Source: an uncultured Bacteroidales bacterium (lineage in GTDB: Bacteria > Bacteroidota > Bacteroidia > Bacteroidales > Paludibacteraceae). Taken from it: a stretch of DNA of 64,000 bases. The notes under the pieces are model-generated. The model worked only from the letters and a program-made list of their open reading frames with translations, had not been told where the DNA came from and did no database searches. The position numbers and the translations under genes are program-made. Below, one piece after another: positions 23,236 through 31,183 of this stretch (position 1 is the stretch's first letter; the number at the start of each line of letters is the position of its first letter). Where the stretch lies: positions 170,312 to 234,311 of the forward strand of contig CAKVEC010000004.1 in the NCBI GenBank assembly GCA_934728255.1, in the 5' to 3' direction.

Positions 23236-25536
23236 TTATGCTTTTTGCAGGTAGTCGTGCATGGCTTTGGCGGCGTGGCGGCCATCGGACATAGCAAGGA
23301 TAACCGTCGCCCCGCCGCGGACGATGTCGCCGCCCGCAAAGAGCGTCGGGATAGACGACTGCATAGCATCATTCACCACAATCGTACCTTTTTTGCCGAT
23401 TTCCAATCCTGCCACGCTGTGCGGAATAAGCGGGTTGGGGCTGACGCCCACGCTGACAATCACCAGATCAACCGGGATAGTGAGCGTCTGCCCCTCTACG
23501 GGTACGGGGCTGCGGCGTCCCGACTCGTCGGGCTCGCCCAACTCCATCACTTGCAGCACCGCCTCTTTCACGCGTCCGTTCTCATCGGCGTGGTACTCTA
23601 TGGGGTTGTGCAGCGTAAGGAACTCAACACCCTCCTCCTTGGCGTGGCGCACCTCTTCGATACGCGCGGGCATCTCCTCTTCGGAACGGCGATAGACAAT
23701 CATCGCCCGCTCTGCGCCCAAGCGTTTGGCGGTACGCACCGCGTCCATAGCGGTGTTTCCTCCGCCGATAACGGCTACATTCTTGCCATAGAGCAGCGGT
23801 GTATCGGTAGCCGCATTGCTGGCATCCATCAGGTTCACACGCGTGAGGTATTCGTTGCACGAGAGGACGCCGTTCAGGTTCTCGCCGGGGATACCCATAA
23901 AACGCGGCAGACCAGCCCCCGAACCGACAAAGATAGCGGAGTAGCCTTCTTGATGCAGTTGGTCGGTGCTGATCGTCTTGCCGATAATGGTATCGGTGCG
24001 GAAAGTAACGCCGAGGGCTTTCAGTCCGTTGATCTCTGCATCAACAATGCGATTGGGCAGACGGAACTCGGGAATACCGTATTTGAGTACGCCGCCGATC
24101 TCGTGGAGAGCCTCAAAGACCGTCACTTCGTAGCCGTACTTCGCCATATCGCCGGCAAAAGCCAGTCCTGCCGGTCCCGACCCGACCACGGCAATCTTCT
24201 TGCCGTTCTTTGGCACATTGTGCATTGTGCATTGTGCATTGTGCATTGCTGCGTGGTCTGCCACAAAGCGTTCCAGATAACCGATTGCCACGGGTTGGTG
24301 TCCCATTTTCAGGTGGATACACTGCGACTCGCATTGTTTCTCCTGCGGGCAGACACGGCCGCATACAGCGGGTAGAGACGAACTCTGTTTGATAACGTCC
24401 GCCGCCGCTTGGATATTGCCCTGCTCCAACTGCTTGATAAAACCCGGTATGTTGATATTCACGGGGCAGCCCTGCACGCAAGTAGGGGTCTTGCAGTTCA
24501 GGCAACGGTGCGATTCGCAGATTGCCTGCTCAGGAGTAAGTCCCTGATTGACCTCGGCATGGATAGAGCGCACACGCACCTCGGGTGCCAGTTCGTTCAT
24601 CTGTACACGCGGGATAGCCACACGGTCTTTGGCTGTACCGGCAAAAGGCTCCACATCAATATGCGACAGGGGGGCAATAACGGTATCCGTACTGTTGTTC
24701 TGTGCCTTAGCCGTCGTGCCATTGAGATAGGTCTGATAGGCAGCAGCCTCTTCGGCTTTGTAGGAACGCAGACGCGAGAGCATCTCGTCGAAATCCACCT
24801 GGTGGGCATCAAACTCCGGTCCATCGACACAGACGAAGCGCGTCTTACCCCCCACCGTTACGCGGCATGCCCCACACATACCCGTACCGTCCACCATAAT
24901 GGTATTGAGGCTCGCCTCGGTAGGTACGTTGTATTTCTGCGTGGTGAGGGCGACAAACTTCATCATAATGGCAGGACCAATGGTGATACATTTGTCCACT
25001 TTCTCCCGCTGAATCACCTGCTCGATACCCTGCGTAACGAGTCCTTTCTGCCCCATAGAGCCGTCGTCGGTCATGATAATAACCTCGTCGGAAAAACGGC
25101 TCAGTTGCTCTCTTAGGATAATCAGGTTCGCCGTGCGGGCAGCCAATACGGTAATGACGCGGTTGCCTGCGGCTTTCAAAGCCTGAGCAATAGGGAGCAT
25201 CGGGGCAGCCCCCACTCCACCGCACGCACAGACGACCGTGCCATAGTTCTCGATATGCGTGGCACGCCCGAGAGGTCCGACTAAGTCTGCCAACTCGTCG
25301 CCCACGTTGAGCGCACAGAGTTTGGCGGACGATACACCGATACGCTGTACCACCAGAGTGATTGTACCTTTCTCTGGGTCTGCCCCCGCAATGGTAAGCG
25401 GCATACGCTCCGACTGTTTGTCCACACGCACGATGACGAAATGTCCCGCCTTGCGGCTACGTGCAATGAGCGGAGCCTCAATAATCAGCTCCGCCACATT
25501 CTCCGAGAAAAATCGCTTGTTTAGTACTCGAAACAT
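23236..25536 (-). CDS. Fused ferredoxin-NADP reductase / glutamate-synthase-small-subunit-like flavoprotein (NfnAB/SudAB-like)
   Basis: A 766-residue fusion. Residues 1-275 form a dihydroorotate-dehydrogenase-B electron-transfer type module with FAD and NAD sites and a [2Fe-2S] cluster motif (GMCGACRVTV, FVCVDGPEF). The rest matches the glutamate synthase small subunit: [4Fe-4S] cysteines CLNCKTPTCVQGCP and CGRVCPQEKQCESQC, FAD motif VGSGPAGLAFAG and NADP motif GGGNTAMDAV. Fused proteins of this type are common in Bacteroidales and resemble NfnAB transhydrogenases or sulfide dehydrogenase SudAB. Between the two halves of the second module lies a heptanucleotide tandem repeat, 24216-24247, encoding MHNAQCTMHN. 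It is the last gene of a five-gene operon. Confidence 0.9.
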   Translation of the reverse strand: MFRVLNKRFFSENVAELIIEAPLIARSRKAGHFVIVRVDKQSERMPLTIAGADPEKGTITLVVQRIGVSSAKLCALNVGDELADLVGPLGRATHIENYGTVVCACGGVGAAPMLPIAQALKAAGNRVITVLAARTANLIILREQLSRFSDEVIIMTDDGSMGQKGLVTQGIEQVIQREKVDKCITIGPAIMMKFVALTTQKYNVPTEASLNTIMVDGTGMCGACRVTVGGKTRFVCVDGPEFDAHQVDFDEMLSRLRSYKAEEAAAYQTYLNGTTAKAQNNSTDTVIAPLSHIDVEPFAGTAKDRVAIPRVQMNELAPEVRVRSIHAEVNQGLTPEQAICESHRCLNCKTPTCVQGCPVNINIPGFIKQLEQGNIQAAADVIKQSSSLPAVCGRVCPQEKQCESQCIHLKMGHQPVAIGYLERFVADHAAMHNAQCTMHNVPKNGKKIAVVGSGPAGLAFAGDMAKYGYEVTVFEALHEIGGVLKYGIPEFRLPNRIVDAEINGLKALGVTFRTDTIIGKTISTDQLHQEGYSAIFVGSGAGLPRFMGIPGENLNGVLSCNEYLTRVNLMDASNAATDTPLLYGKNVAVIGGGNTAMDAVRTAKRLGAERAMIVYRRSEEEMPARIEEVRHAKEEGVEFLTLHNPIEYHADENGRVKEAVLQVMELGEPDESGRRSPVPVEGQTLTIPVDLVIVSVGVSPNPLIPHSVAGLEIGKKGTIVVNDAMQSSIPTLFAGGDIVRGGATVILAMSDGRHAAKAMHDYLQKA
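24216..24247. repeat. Heptanucleotide repeat inside the nfnAB-like coding sequence
   Basis: Four copies of CATTGTG plus a partial CATT. The unit is 7 bp, so gain or loss of one copy shifts the frame. It encodes the linker peptide MHNAQCTMHN between the Fe-S region and the FAD motif. The same repeat occurs seven times at 12065-12119. Confidence 0.95.
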
Positions 25537-25545
25537 ATCGCCGAA

Positions 25546-26424
25546 TTAGAAGTATTTGGTCTCTGTCCCCATAATAGAGGTTAGCAGGTTGTTTGCCAAA
25601 CGGCTGGCGCCGAAACGGAAACTTTGGTTGTTGAGCCAATCGGCACCGAGAATTTCCTTCACAAGCGTATAGTGCTGCACCGCTTCTTCAGTGGTGCTGA
25701 CACCGCCGGCGGGCTTGTAGCAAACCTTCTGACCGGTCTTTTCGTACCAATCCTTGATAGCATGGCACATTACATAGGTGGCTTCGGGGGTGGCGTTTAC
25801 GGCAATCTTACCCGTGGAGGTCTTTATGAAGTCTGCACCTGCAGCCATAGCAAGAATCGAAGCCTTGTAGATATTCTCCGCTGTCTTCAGGGCACCCGTC
25901 TCGAGGATGACTTTGAGGTGCGCATGGCGGATAGCGGCTTTGATTTCGCTAATCTCATCGAAGACCTCCTGATACTTGCCCTCGAGGAACTTACCGATAG
26001 AGATCACTATGTCAATCTCGGTGGCACCTGCTGCCACAGCCATAGCCGCCTCGGCTACCTTGACCTCGATAAAAGTCTGCGAAGCGGGAAATCCTGCTGC
26101 TACGGCAGCCAAACCGATAGGCTCAGTAAGCGTATTGGCAGCCGTCTCCACCAAAGCGGGATAGACGCACATAGCCGCTACGTTGGGTACACCGGGGAAA
26201 TGCTTGCCAAACTCGTTCACTTTCTGCGCCATACCTGCCACTTTGGCGGTGGTGTCGTCCCCGTTGAGGGTGGTTAGGTCTATCTGGTGGAGGCATTGTT
26301 TCCAAACCTCTACATTGTTGTTCTCATCAAAATGCTCCTTGAGGATTTCTGCGGTAGCCGCTTTTACTTCTTCGTCCTTTTGGCAGCAGTTATACTGCGC
26401 AAAGAGTTCTTCAAACTTCTCCAT
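25546..26424 (-). CDS. deoC: Deoxyribose-phosphate aldolase
   Basis: A 292-residue class I aldolase. The Schiff-base lysine lies in GADFIKTSTGKI (about 200-211), preceded by the proton-relay region EIDIVISIGKFLEG and followed by YKPAGGVSTTEEA. It cleaves 2-deoxyribose-5-phosphate to glyceraldehyde-3-phosphate and acetaldehyde. At 292 residues it is longer than the E. coli type (about 259) and closer to other Bacteroidales forms. It ends 9 bp before the nfnAB-like gene and begins 5 bp after psd. Confidence 0.93.
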   Translation of the reverse strand: MEKFEELFAQYNCCQKDEEVKAATAEILKEHFDENNNVEVWKQCLHQIDLTTLNGDDTTAKVAGMAQKVNEFGKHFPGVPNVAAMCVYPALVETAANTLTEPIGLAAVAAGFPASQTFIEVKVAEAAMAVAAGATEIDIVISIGKFLEGKYQEVFDEISEIKAAIRHAHLKVILETGALKTAENIYKASILAMAAGADFIKTSTGKIAVNATPEATYVMCHAIKDWYEKTGQKVCYKPAGGVSTTEEAVQHYTLVKEILGADWLNNQSFRFGASRLANNLLTSIMGTETKYF

Positions 26425-26429
26425 AGTAT

Positions 26430-27128
26430 TTAGTTGTTTTCGTTGTTTATGTATTTGTCGTTCTCAGCCAGACGCCCGATGATGGTCTCGTTGCCGCGAA
26501 CAGTATCGCCCACTGCGACAAACATCTCGGTATCTAGCGGCAGGTACATATCCACACGCGAACCGAGTTTAATAAATCCGAGGTGTGTATTACGGTGCGA
26601 CTGCTTGCCGGGTTTGGCATAGGTAACGATACGGCGTGCCATAGCCCCCGCGATCTGACGAACGGCAATCCGCACTTTGTCCGGGGTCTCTATCACCACC
26701 AAAGAACGCTCGTTTTCCGTACTCGACTTCGGCAGCCATGCCCCTTTGTGGCGACCTTTCTGATGCTCCGATACAAGGATTGTACCCTCGATAGGATACC
26801 AGTTGGCATGGACATTGAACGGAGACATAAAAATACTGACCTGCAGACGCTCCTCGTGAAAATACTCGTTCTCCATTGTAGGTTCCACCACCACCACTTT
26901 GCCGTCGGCGGGAGCGATAAGAAAATCGGGGTCGTCCACCTCTAATACACGCACGGGATTGCGAAAGAAGTAGGTAACGAACACCAGAAGCATTGCAGTG
27001 AGTATCAGCGTAATAGCAAATATCCAATGCGGGAAATAGAGAAATATAGGTACGTTGATTACAAAAAGCAGCAGTACCAATCCGAAAATCAAATTGCGTC
27101 CTTCACGGTGTATGTGTAAGCGTTTCAT
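26430..27128 (-). CDS. psd: Phosphatidylserine decarboxylase (proenzyme, short type)
   Basis: A 232-residue protein. After the basic start KRLHIHREGRN there is a hydrophobic region (about 13-55), then APADGKVVVVEP (about 72-83), the metal-type SPFNVHANWYPIEG segment and the self-cleavage motif KLGSRVDMYLP near the C-terminus, where the Ser after Gly becomes the pyruvoyl group. It makes phosphatidylethanolamine from phosphatidylserine. ATG 27128 is chosen because upstream codons overlap the preceding gene. No pssA is adjacent in this window. Confidence 0.92.
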   Translation of the reverse strand: MKRLHIHREGRNLIFGLVLLLFVINVPIFLYFPHWIFAITLILTAMLLVFVTYFFRNPVRVLEVDDPDFLIAPADGKVVVVEPTMENEYFHEERLQVSIFMSPFNVHANWYPIEGTILVSEHQKGRHKGAWLPKSSTENERSLVVIETPDKVRIAVRQIAGAMARRIVTYAKPGKQSHRNTHLGFIKLGSRVDMYLPLDTEMFVAVGDTVRGNETIIGRLAENDKYINNENN

Positions 27129-27138
27129 TCTATGAACT

Positions 27139-27570
27139 TTAATTCCATTGTGTATAGGGGAACTTCGCCAGCATCTCTGCGGCTTGGTCGAGTCCCTGTT
27201 GCAGTTTCTTGTCAAGCATCATCTTGAACATCATCGGCAGATCGGCTTTCAGCGTCAGTTTGATGCGTGTATCTGTAGGATTTACCTCTTTGAGTTGAAT
27301 CCAGAAATTCATCTCCATAGGGATATTCTCTGCACCGAACTTGATAGTGTCGTTTTCTATCTTGTCCACAATGCGGATAGCAATCTTTTGCCCCAGTCCG
27401 TCCACTTTCATGCGTACACAATCTTCGCTGATCTCCAACTCCTGCACCTTGTCCTGTGGGATAAGGTCTTTTACACGGTTGAGGTTATTCAGGTTGCTCA
27501 ATACCTTATATATCTGTTCTGCCGAAGCGGTGGCAGATTGTATCTTGCTTTCGTATTTTACTTCCGACAT
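27139..27570 (-). CDS. SRPBCC (START-like) family protein
   Basis: A 143-residue protein of the helix-grip type: YESKIQSATASAEQIYKVLSNL at the start, a run of beta strands (VRMKVDGLGQKIAIRIV, IKLTLKADLP) and a C-terminal amphipathic helix (LDKKLQQGLDQAAEMLAKF). Such domains bind hydrophobic ligands. It lies between pyrE-like and psd with short gaps (37 and 10 bp), an arrangement I recall from other Bacteroidales. No ligand or function can be assigned. Confidence 0.8.
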   Translation of the reverse strand: MSEVKYESKIQSATASAEQIYKVLSNLNNLNRVKDLIPQDKVQELEISEDCVRMKVDGLGQKIAIRIVDKIENDTIKFGAENIPMEMNFWIQLKEVNPTDTRIKLTLKADLPMMFKMMLDKKLQQGLDQAAEMLAKFPYTQWN

Positions 27571-27577
27571 ATTAATT

Positions 27578-27605
27578 ACGCATTACGAATTATGCATTGT
27601 GCATT
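27578..27605. repeat. Degenerate heptamer repeat, four units
   Basis: ACGCATT, ACGAATT, ATGCATT and GTGCATT in tandem, in the gap between the pyrE-like gene and the SRPBCC gene. It is a diverged member of the CATTGTG family. Confidence 0.8.
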
Positions 27606-27607
27606 GA

Positions 27608-28237
27608 TTATTTCCATTTGGTGGGATTCTTGTGCCAATCTTGCAGCACTTTGAGGTCGCTATCGGAGAAAATATGCTCCTCGGCAGCCACTTTGACCAA
27701 GGCTTCAAAATTGGTAAGCGGCACCAATTCGACATCGGCATCGTGGAAGACACGTTTGGCGGTTGCCATCTGATAGTCGAATATAGTCACCACGCCCTCA
27801 ATCGTACAACCATTGTTGCGCAGAACCTCGATAACCTTTTTCACGTTATCCCCCGCATTCACCTGGTTCTCAATGATTACCACTTTCTGACGCGGACGAA
27901 GGTCGCCCTCTATCTGGTTCTCCAGTCCGTGGTCTTTCGGAGTGGGGTGTACGTATATATAGGGCAATGCCAACTGCTCTGCCACCAACACGCCGTGGGC
28001 TATGGCATTAACTGCCACGCCGGCTATCACGTCGGCATCGGGGTAGAGTTCTGCCACGGTCTTTGCCAATTCCAACTTGATGAAATTGCGCATATAGGTA
28101 TAGGAGAATATCTTGCGATCGTCGAAATAAATAGGCGATTTGCGGTTGTTTGCCCATATAAACGGGTTATTGACCTGGAGACTGAAGGTCTTCAGTTGCA
28201 ACAACTTTTTCGCTACAAGCAGTTCAAGGTTTTCCAT
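27608..28237 (-). CDS. pyrE: Orotate phosphoribosyltransferase-like protein with altered PRPP loop
   Basis: A 209-residue protein colinear with PyrE: ENLELLVAKKLLQLKTF, SPIYFDDRKIFSY, MRNFIKLELAKTV, PTPKDHGLENQIEGDLRP and a C-terminal LQDWHKNPTKW. The PRPP-binding loop (about 119-131) reads VVIIENQVNAGDN, where typical PyrE has two acidic residues and then STGGS. The earlier GVATGA-type motif is GVAVNA (about 73-78). The flexible-loop Lys101 and His103 are kept. Catalysis may be weak or the substrate changed. ATG 28237 follows a promoter by about 15 nt. It is the first gene of the operon leading to nfnAB. Confidence 0.8.
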   Translation of the reverse strand: MENLELLVAKKLLQLKTFSLQVNNPFIWANNRKSPIYFDDRKIFSYTYMRNFIKLELAKTVAELYPDADVIAGVAVNAIAHGVLVAEQLALPYIYVHPTPKDHGLENQIEGDLRPRQKVVIIENQVNAGDNVKKVIEVLRNNGCTIEGVVTIFDYQMATAKRVFHDADVELVPLTNFEALVKVAAEEHIFSDSDLKVLQDWHKNPTKWK

Positions 28238-28259
28238 AACAGGTTTGTATTTTAGGGGG

Positions 28260-28290
28260 CAAAGGTACAACTTTTTTCCCACATATACAA
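28260..28290 (-). promoter_or_regulatory. Promoter of the pyrE-SRPBCC-psd-deoC-nfnAB operon
   Basis: On the minus strand TTG (28288-28290), a 20-bp spacer, then TACCTTTG (28260-28267). The downstream gaps in the operon are 37, 10, 5 and 9 bp. Confidence 0.7.
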
Positions 28291-28314
28291 GAGGCAGCCC
28301 TATGCGCTCCGTTT

Positions 28315-29022
28315 TTATTGTTTCTCAAGTCGTTTTTGGTACTTCTCTATTTGGAGCGAGGTGAGACGGATATGGGTCTCAAGGTCGCGTATGTCGCGCA
28401 TCGTGACGCCTAAACGGTAAGTGCTCATAAGGGCTTTCTTATCGTTGTCGGAGATATAAAAGACCGCACGCGACTTGGAGCCGACCAGACTGACGCGGAT
28501 ACGTGCTGTAGAATAGACATCCACGAAATGCAGACAACGGAGAGCATCGTCCTGACCGAGAGTGAGCGTTTCGTGCCAACCCTCCGCCTCAAAAGCGTGG
28601 GTGGAACCGCGGAAGGTATCTTGCAGACTGTCAACGGACAAAACCACCTCCTGCAAGTCCGCCGGCTTGGCTCCATAGTAGAAGAATTTGACCTCGGTGG
28701 AGGCATCATCCCTGACACAGGCTTGTATATAGTTGCGGCTTGTATTCTGCGTGGTACGGAGGAGGCGATGGGTGTATTTGCCGTTTTGCTCGTACTGCTC
28801 GTTCTTCTCGTACCGGAACTCTTTGATCAGGGAGTCGGCAACAGGCAAAAGGGTTTGATACAGCGAATCATAGTACGCCAACGAACGCTCCTGCTCCGTA
28901 AGGGCAATGCTGTCCTGACGGTGTTTCTCGGCACGGCGTTCGGCGGCAGTAGGCTGTTTGGGTCCGCAGGAGACAAGAATAAGTAGCAAAAAGACAAGAA
29001 AAAGAGGGGCTGTAGTTTTCAT
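28315..29022 (-). CDS. Hypothetical lipoprotein, helical
   Basis: A 235-residue protein with signal MKTTAPLFLVFLLLILVSC (lipobox LVSC). ATG 29022 is chosen because it begins the signal peptide and lies just after a promoter; upstream in-frame codons cross that promoter. After the anchor comes a charged helix (AAERRAEKHRQDSIALTEQE), then a globular part and a C-terminal helix (ETHIRLTSLQIEKYQKRLEKQ). No known domain is recognised. Its stop lies 24 bp before the next promoter. Confidence 0.75.
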   Translation of the reverse strand: MKTTAPLFLVFLLLILVSCGPKQPTAAERRAEKHRQDSIALTEQERSLAYYDSLYQTLLPVADSLIKEFRYEKNEQYEQNGKYTHRLLRTTQNTSRNYIQACVRDDASTEVKFFYYGAKPADLQEVVLSVDSLQDTFRGSTHAFEAEGWHETLTLGQDDALRCLHFVDVYSTARIRVSLVGSKSRAVFYISDNDKKALMSTYRLGVTMRDIRDLETHIRLTSLQIEKYQKRLEKQ

Positions 29023-29047
29023 AACGCAACAAATTACGATTTGCCGG

Positions 29048-29079
29048 CAAAGGTACGATTTTTTTTGCAAACAGACAAA
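29048..29079 (-). promoter_or_regulatory. Promoter of the helical lipoprotein gene
   Basis: On the minus strand TTTG (29076-29079), 20-bp spacer with an A8 run, TACCTTTG (29048-29055). The leader is about 20 nt. Confidence 0.75.
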
Positions 29080-29187
29080 ATATAGACAGGCAGGCCAATA
29101 GAATAATAGCAGTGGCGCGTGCTGCGCACACAATGGTATTGTGCGCCACTGCCCGCCGAAGGCTTACTCTATCGGGATTGACGGCTG

Positions 29188-29253
29188 AATAACCCAAGTA
29201 TAACCCAAGAATCACCCAAGAATCACCTAAGAATCACCTAAGTTTAACCTATG
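29188..29253. repeat. Six tandem 11-bp units (AATCACCTAAG type)
   Basis: Exact 11-bp spacing from 29188 through 29253; every unit contains ACC(C/T)A near its end, and the fourth and fifth are identical. It lies in the divergent gap 29023-29415, which otherwise holds two promoters and no gene that I can support. Confidence 0.9.
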
Positions 29254-29379
29254 CTTGTTACCCGGAAGGTAAACGAAACCCAATGGTGCTTTAACGGTGT
29301 TTTATACGTTTTGAGGTTGACACGGTTACGTGTTTGGCAAAGAGAGGTCAAACTGAATCTACGCTTTTATGACTATTTC

Positions 29380-29411
29380 TTTGGACGTATCGGCATTTTT
29401 TTGTAATTTTG
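29380..29411 (+). promoter_or_regulatory. Promoter of spmAB, nearly leaderless
   Basis: TTTG (29380-29383), 20-bp spacer, TAATTTTG (29404-29411). The ATG is at 29416, only 4 nt after the -7 box, so transcription should start at or within a few bases of the start codon. Confidence 0.75.
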
Positions 29412-29415
29412 CGGC

Positions 29416-30648
29416 ATGATTCTCAACTATATATGGATAGGGCTGATTTTGCTTGCGGTAGTAACGGGTATCGTGCAGGCACTATTCTTCGGGCAGACCG
29501 ATATTTTCTCGGCTATCCTCAACTCGACGTTTACCAACGCCAAGACGGGCTTTGAGATTTCGCTCGGTCTGACGGGTGTGCTGTCGCTGTGGATGGGAAT
29601 TATGAAAATAGGCGAACAGGCAGGCGTGGTGCGACAGATGTCGCGCGTAGTAACGCCGTTCTTCACCCGTATCTTTCCCGAACTGCCCAAAGGGCACCCT
29701 GCTTTCGGGAGCATGCTGATGAACATCTCCGCCACAATGCTCGGTATAGACAATGCCGCTACACCGCTCGGACTACAGGCTATGCGTGAGATGCAAGAGA
29801 CAAATCCCGACAAGAGCAAAGCCAGCAACTCGATGATCATGTTTATGGTACTGGTTACCAGCGGACTGACGCTCGTACCCGTAAGCATAATGACCTATCG
29901 GGCACAGATGGGGGCAGCCAACCCCGCCGATGTATTTCTACCAATACTGCTATCCACCTATTTTGCAGCAATGGCAGGATTTATCTCGGTAGCAATTATA
30001 CAGAAAATCAACCTCTTGGATAAAGTCATTCTCGGCACATTAGGCGGACTGACGCTGTTTGTGGGTTTGGTGATATGGGCGGCGATGCGGCTGCCGCAGG
30101 AAACCGTAAGCCGCTGGTCAGGGGTGATTGCCGCCGTACTGCTGTTAGGAGTAATCTGCTGGTTTGTCATTGCGGGGATGGTAAAGAAAATCAACGTATA
30201 TGATGCGTTTATCGACGGAGCGAAAGACGGTTTCAAGACCGCTGTGGGGATCATACCGTATCTGATTGCGATGCTGGTGGCAGTAGGTATGTTCCGCGCC
30301 AGCGGGGCAATGGATCTGCTGGTGAACGGCATTGCGTGGCTGTTTGCGCTGATGGGACTGAACACGGATTTTGTCCCTGCACTGCCGACCGCACTGATGC
30401 GCCCGCTCTCTGGAAGCGGGGCACGCGGACTGATGGTGGACGCAATGATGCAATACGGGGCGGACAGTTTTGTGGGGCGGTTGGTGAGCATTGTACAGGG
30501 CAGCACGGACACCACATTCTATATACTGGCGGTGTATTTCGGCAGTATCAACATCAAAGATACGCGCTATGCGGTGGTGTGCGGATTGATTGCCGACTTC
30601 TGCGGCATAGTGGCAGCAATACTATTGGGATATTTGTTTTTCCATTGA
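29416..30648 (+). CDS. Fused spore maturation-type protein SpmA-SpmB (nucleoside recognition/gate domains)
   Basis: A 410-residue integral membrane protein with about ten hydrophobic helices. The N-terminal half resembles SpmA (LWMGIMKIGEQAGVV, LMNISATMLGIDNAATPLGL), the C-terminal half SpmB (KIPYLIAMLVA-like helices, ALMRPLSGSGARGLM, STDTTFYILAVYFG). Both halves are gate-domain proteins. The fused form is widespread in non-sporulating Bacteroidota, where the role is unknown, perhaps transport. It is followed after 2 bp by ybeY and probably cotranscribed with it. Confidence 0.85.
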   Translation: MILNYIWIGLILLAVVTGIVQALFFGQTDIFSAILNSTFTNAKTGFEISLGLTGVLSLWMGIMKIGEQAGVVRQMSRVVTPFFTRIFPELPKGHPAFGSMLMNISATMLGIDNAATPLGLQAMREMQETNPDKSKASNSMIMFMVLVTSGLTLVPVSIMTYRAQMGAANPADVFLPILLSTYFAAMAGFISVAIIQKINLLDKVILGTLGGLTLFVGLVIWAAMRLPQETVSRWSGVIAAVLLLGVICWFVIAGMVKKINVYDAFIDGAKDGFKTAVGIIPYLIAMLVAVGMFRASGAMDLLVNGIAWLFALMGLNTDFVPALPTALMRPLSGSGARGLMVDAMMQYGADSFVGRLVSIVQGSTDTTFYILAVYFGSINIKDTRYAVVCGLIADFCGIVAAILLGYLFFH

Positions 30649-30650
30649 TT

Positions 30651-31094
30651 ATGATACAGTTTCTTACATATAACGAGGAGCAGGAGTTGGTGGCGTTTGA
30701 CCTCTCCGCTCTCGGGTTTTCCGCACGGCACATAGAGCGTTGGATACGCAGTGTGGCTGCCGACTACGGTTTCAACACAGGAGACATCACATATATTCTC
30801 TGCAACGACGAGAAGATACTTGCCGTGAACAGGGAGTTTTTGCAGCACGACTACTACACTGATGTGATAACCTTCGACTACACCACCGCTTCCTGCCTGA
30901 ACGGAGACATCTTTATCTCGGAAGATACAGTGCGCTCGAATGCCGAGACGGTGGGTACCGACTATCCGCACGAACTGCTGCGTATCCTGATACACGGTGT
31001 ACTGCACCTGACAGGGCAAGGCGACAAAACACCCGAGACGAAGGCGGAGATGACACGAAAAGAGGACTTGGCATTGGGGAAATGGAAACGTTAA
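30651..31094 (+). CDS. ybeY: Endoribonuclease YbeY (rRNA maturation)
   Basis: A 147-residue protein. ATG 30651 follows the spmAB stop by 2 bp. The family core is present: DITYILCNDEKILAVNREFL, HDYYTDVITFDY and GDIFIS, then the zinc motif HGVLHLTGQGDKTPE. The canonical third ligand His (HGxLHLxGYDH) is replaced here: the motif reads GQGDK. I recall this form in other Bacteroidota, so it is probably a lineage trait with an Asp or another residue as ligand. YbeY acts in 16S rRNA 3' maturation and ribosome quality control. Confidence 0.92.
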   Translation: MIQFLTYNEEQELVAFDLSALGFSARHIERWIRSVAADYGFNTGDITYILCNDEKILAVNREFLQHDYYTDVITFDYTTASCLNGDIFISEDTVRSNAETVGTDYPHELLRILIHGVLHLTGQGDKTPETKAEMTRKEDLALGKWKR

Positions 31095-31110
31095 TTTCTC
31101 CATCAAAAGG

Positions 31111-31160
31111 GCATTAAAAATTCTCCGTTAATTACCGTTAATTTACCATTAATTTTGGGG
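31111..31160. repeat. TTAATTA-rich intergenic element, partial copy
   Basis: The tract contains CCGTTAATTACCGTTAATTTACCATTAATTTTG-type words in close array, split over 31120-31158. It is a short version of the element seen at 36179, 58018, 59195 and 62143. Confidence 0.6.
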
Positions 31161-31183
31161 TAACAAACACAAATACAATTGAT

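Noticed and set aside
29188..29253. Possible CRISPR array
   Set aside because: Units are 11 bp with no spacers between them; no cas gene is present. The same holds for 36251, 51247 and the heptamer arrays.
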